From: Plecoglossus altivelis
Taxonomy: Eukaryota > Chordata > Actinopteri > Osmeriformes > Plecoglossidae
DNA: 64,000 bases
Reading direction: 5' to 3'
Assembly: GCA_036571765.1 (NCBI GenBank)
Contig: BROE01000022.1
Coordinates: 6,862,377 to 6,926,376 of the forward strand
This document shows positions 60,705 through 64,000 of the stretch, in pieces. The translations under genes were made by a program, and so were the position numbers. Within the stretch, counting starts at the first letter, position 1, and every line of letters starts with the position of its first letter. The notes beneath the pieces are model-generated. The model did no database searches, was not told the origin of the DNA, and worked only from the letters and a program-made list of their open reading frames with translations.

Positions 60705-60837
60705 TAGCAGGGGGCTGGTGTCTGGGGCCTGGGATGGGTATTGCTGTAGGGCAACTGCCAAGACCAAGAGGTCACGGGTTCAAATCTCCCCCACCCCCAT
60801 GAGTCACGTTGAATAAAAGAGTTGTCCAAATGAGTGT
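60705..60837 (+). mobile_element. Degenerate tRNA-derived SINE
   Basis: AGAGGTCACGGGTTCAAATCTCC (60766-60788) looks like a tRNA T-arm and Pol III B box. About 25 bp later TGAATAAAAGAGTTGTCCAA and following AATGAGT resembles the L2-type SINE tail of fish (TGGATAAAAGCGTCTGCTAA type). The head-to-tail order and spacing fit a short SINE on the + strand. The A box is not convincing and the ends are approximate. Confidence 0.5.
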
Positions 60838-61740
60838 CTTATACTGGAGATGGGCCTACCTCCGCTCCTGCCTGAGACGAGAGTGGTCCAGACACACAAA
60901 CAAACACACACACACACCCACACACACAGCCAGTGCTGGGTCAGAGTGCGACCAGGCCCACCTCCTGGGTGCGGGTGTAAACCAGCTCACACTATGACCT
61001 CCTACTGCAGGTCCAAACAAAGGAGCCACTGTGTCTGAGCATTGTGGGACAGTTTATTTTTAACGTGCCTCAGCTCCAGCCAGCACATGGGGGGTAAGGA
61101 GGAGGGGGGGGGTGTCTCAAGGCTCTCCCAGGTGGCTGGCTGTGAACTCCCCAGCCCCGTTCGCCTCAGCCCCACGCTGACTCCCTCAGGGCTGGTGTGT
61201 GGTAGGAGCCTCTCCCAACATAAGCTGAATGTGCTCTCGCTCTCCTTGGTGTTATACCAGCTCACGTCTTAAGGAAAACAAAACAAGTAGACGCACAAGA
61301 GGACAAGAAACGAGTGCAGAACTAATAAGGCTGGAGAGGTCTATTGTATTAGTTTCCATTCTGTTCTTACAGAGCATCCGTCTATAATGCCACTAGGACA
61401 AACAGATGTCCACCAGCTAAGTCCTACTGAGCCGTAAGTAGGCCTGATTTGAAGAGAAACAATGCTGCCTTTATTAATGAGCTGATGAATGAGCCACAGA
61501 TACGGTTGAATGGAGAGGTGAGGAGTAGAGAGCACGCCACTGTAAAAGGTATCTCTTCCACTTAGCCAAGGAGGTGCGTGTGTGTGTGTGGCGACAGAAA
61601 GATAGAGCGGTCTCTGCTGTATGACTGAGAGACACATGACAACAAAAGGACAGGTGGCTGAACAGCAGGCCAGGACACAGCCTACTGCCTGTCTGTATAT
61701 AGCACTGACCGGACACTAACACACACGGGAAGTTAGCCTT

Positions 61741-61755
61741 CCTGTCTGTCTGTCT

Positions 61756-61800
<45 letters not shown>

Positions 61801-61890
61801 TGTCTGTCTGTCTGTCTCTGCCTGCCTGCCTGCCTGCCTGCCTCTCTGTCTGCCCACCCGCCCGTCCGTCCATCTGTCTGTCTGTCTACC
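61741..61890. repeat. (CTGT)n/(CTGC)n compound tetranucleotide repeat
   Basis: Alternating blocks of CTGT and CTGC (TGCC) units over about 150 bp, with a CCCGTCCGTC end. Confidence 0.95.
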
Positions 61891-62711
61891 TGACTCCAAC
61901 TAATTCTTCACTTATCTCTCCGTCCATCAAGGGTGTGTTTGTACACACATACATACACACTCTCTTTCCCAAATTTAGTTTGTGCGTACTGGTGTGTGTG
62001 CACGTGTGTGTTCATGTGTGTGTGTGTGTGTGTGTGTGATGGGGTCGAGGGGAGGGGATCTGGGTTTCATCAAAAGAGCTGATTGGATTCTGGTTGCTGC
62101 TGCAGTCCATCTGGGACCAGGAGCTCTGCTTCTTACCCATATGGAGGGTATTACAGGCCACGCGAAGAACAAGACAGAAGCACGCAACGCCCGGAATGTT
62201 CTCAACATCACACTATGCTGTTCCAATGACCCCTGACCGGGTCAGCGCCAGCAGGCCCAGGATCGCTCCATTGGATTCCATTCCTCAATCTATGGTGAAA
62301 GTCTTCACACCCAAACACAGAGCTAGAGGAAGACGACAGTCCATCCTTGAGCAGATGCCTCCGAACTCCGGTGCTTTTCGGCGTGTGTGCGTCGCACACA
62401 CACACATTCCACCGCCTTTGTTCTTGATCATTCAGTGCACTACATCAGACTCCGCCAGACTCCACACTACCAGAGCGGTGCGTTTCCAATAGCTGCCCAA
62501 CTGTTTTTGTTGAGAGGACGAGACCGCACGGCAACCGTTTCTCTAATAGCCTCGGCCTCGCTGACACCCGACCCAGACGGTGAGGAGTGGAAAAGGCTTG
62601 TGTTTCCACCTCCAGTCTGACTGGAGGTTCGGAGAAGAGCCACGACCTGCCAGAATCAACAGCCACGCAAACGACCAGAGATGTTCTTCACGTCAGCCCG
62701 ACCATCCTGGA

Positions 62712-62913
62712 GCTCAGAGAGACAAGAGAGAGAGAGAGACAGAGAGAGAGATAGAGAAATAGAGAGGGACAGACAGAGAGGGAAAGGGAAACAGATAGAG
62801 GGAGAGACAACAGAGAGAGAAACAGAGAGATAGAGAAATAGAGAGGGACAGACAGAGAGGGAAAGGGAAACAGATAGAGAGGGAGAGACTACAGAGAGAG
62901 AGAGACGGAGAAG

Positions 62914-62948
<35 letters not shown>

Positions 62949-63037
62949 GAACAGACAGACAGAAAGATAGAGAGGGACAGACAGACAGAGACGGAGAGGG
63001 AAACAGATAGAGAGGGAGGGAGAGGCAAGAAGAGAGG

Positions 63038-63073
<36 letters not shown>

Positions 63074-63182
63074 GAGAGGGAGCGAGAAAGAGAGAGGGAG
63101 ACAGATAGAGAGGGAGAGAGAGACAGATAGAGAAGGAGAGATATCTACAGAAAAACATACAGAGAGGGAGAGAGGGGGATCC
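62712..63182. repeat. Purine-rich (GAGA/CAGA) block with internal duplication
   Basis: About 470 bp nearly free of T on the + strand. An internal stretch with AGAAATAGAGAGGGACAGAC and AGAGGGAAAGGGAAACAGAT occurs twice (62754-62802 and 62835-62883). Confidence 0.92.
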
Positions 63183-63570
63183 AGGGAAATCCCCATCATG
63201 GAGAGCAGAAGAAAGCAGCTGAGCTAGAAAGACAGAAAGATGACAGACTATTTATGACCTTAAGCTACACTGTAGTCGTAGTGCTAATGTGTTGGGTGAA
63301 AGAGTAGAGGATCAACAGCAGACAGAAGAACAGTGTGCTCCTTAGGTTGCAGACACCTATTTCCATAGGTGTAGCCTGCGTGGAGAGAGTACATGTGTGA
63401 GGAAAGCCAGTGTTGGTGTGACGTCCTGCTATGGAGCGCCCGCGTGTGTGTGGTAGCGTGTGAAGTCCTAAAGTGCTGAGCAGGCAGTGTGTGAGAGTGG
63501 ATACGCTGAGGGAGGGAGGGGATCAGAGGGGATCTGAACTCCCAGCTGGCTGTACAGAAGCACCTCCTCA

Positions 63571-63900
63571 GCACTTACACACCGCAGGATGGCACACACA
63601 CACATCACTTACACACCGCAGGATGGCACACACACACACACACACACACACACATCACTTACACACTGCAGGATGGCACACACACACATCAGTTACACAC
63701 TGCAGGATGGCACACACACACACATCACTTACACACTGCAGGATGGCACACACACATCACTTACACACTGCAGGAGGGCACACACACTCACACAGATCAC
63801 TTACACACTGCAGGATGGCAGACACACACACACACACACACGTCATTTACACACTGCAGGAGAGCACACACACAACTTACACACCACAGGAGGGCCAAAA
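63571..63900. repeat. CA-rich minisatellite with CTGCAGGATGG core
   Basis: About nine units of CACTTACACACTGCAGGATGG followed by a (CA)n spacer of variable length. The + frame is open by chance and reads YTLQDGTHTH-like repeats; no gene evidence. Confidence 0.93.
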
Positions 63901-64000
63901 CACACCTGCTGGACACAGTGTACACAACATGAGCAAAAACACAGGTCTGAAACAAACTAAAGCCATTAGCGTCTGTCTCAGCTTGTCTGGTTCACTGTGT

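Larger units (their letters stand above)
57140..64000. other. Distal upstream region of raph1
   Basis: Non-coding DNA with the minisatellites and the SINE listed separately. No coding exon, tRNA or rRNA is recognised. If raph1 transcription starts further right, this is intronic; otherwise the promoter is within it. The stretch 62230-62640 is relatively CpG-rich but shows no clear core promoter. Confidence 0.5.

Noticed and set aside
1..64000. CRISPR arrays, bacterial operons, phage or viral genes
   Set aside because: None seen; the tandem arrays are vertebrate micro- and minisatellites without spacer structure, and all genes are intron-containing vertebrate genes.

Overview
The window is vertebrate nuclear DNA, almost certainly from a teleost fish. 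It has GT-AG introns, very many (CA)n/(GT)n, (GA)n and tetranucleotide microsatellites, and human-like exon structures. The gene content is abi2 and raph1 side by side, as on human 2q33, with two other genes between them. I cannot name the species.

Layout. (1) About 1-10.5 kb, + strand: abi2, subunit of the WAVE regulatory complex. The window starts in intron 1. Eleven coding exons (1168-8890) give 489 in-frame codons plus a stop, ending in the SH3 domain, followed by a 3'UTR. They include an 18-nt microexon and an exon whose 5' splice site has been amplified into a minisatellite. (2) About 9.34-21.24 kb: a tandem segmental duplication of two units of about 6 kb. Each unit holds the abi2 3'UTR tail, a complete 17-exon minus-strand gene whose C-terminal part resembles mitoguardin (MIGA/FAM73), and a fragment of spp2 (5' flank plus exon 2). 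Both mitoguardin-like copies are intact (576 and 573 codons). The array runs into a 500-N gap, so copy number is unresolved. (3) 21.88-23.04 kb, + strand: the complete spp2 (secreted phosphoprotein 24, a cystatin-like secreted protein), four exons, 167 aa, with a short C-terminus. (4) 23.8-45.3 kb, - strand: raph1 (lamellipodin), 15 coding exons and about 1336 aa, with talin-binding helices, RA and PH domains and a very proline-rich C-terminal exon carrying FPPPP Ena/VASP sites. (5) 45.3-64 kb: repeat-rich non-coding DNA upstream of the raph1 start codon. It holds one good candidate 5'UTR exon (57068-57139), one degenerate SINE, several minisatellites and a 315-N gap.

Function. Abi2 and lamellipodin act together at the leading edge: lamellipodin recruits Ena/VASP and the WAVE complex, the latter through the Abi SH3 domain. 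The two outer genes therefore encode physically interacting proteins. The mitoguardin-like pair is the least familiar content. It lacks the membrane-spanning N-terminus of mitoguardins and instead starts with an N-myristoylation-type sequence followed by a basic cluster.

Exon boundaries were read by hand from splice consensus, reading phase and remembered family sequences; no alignment was run. Phases add up exactly for all five gene models, with one non-obvious acceptor in raph1.
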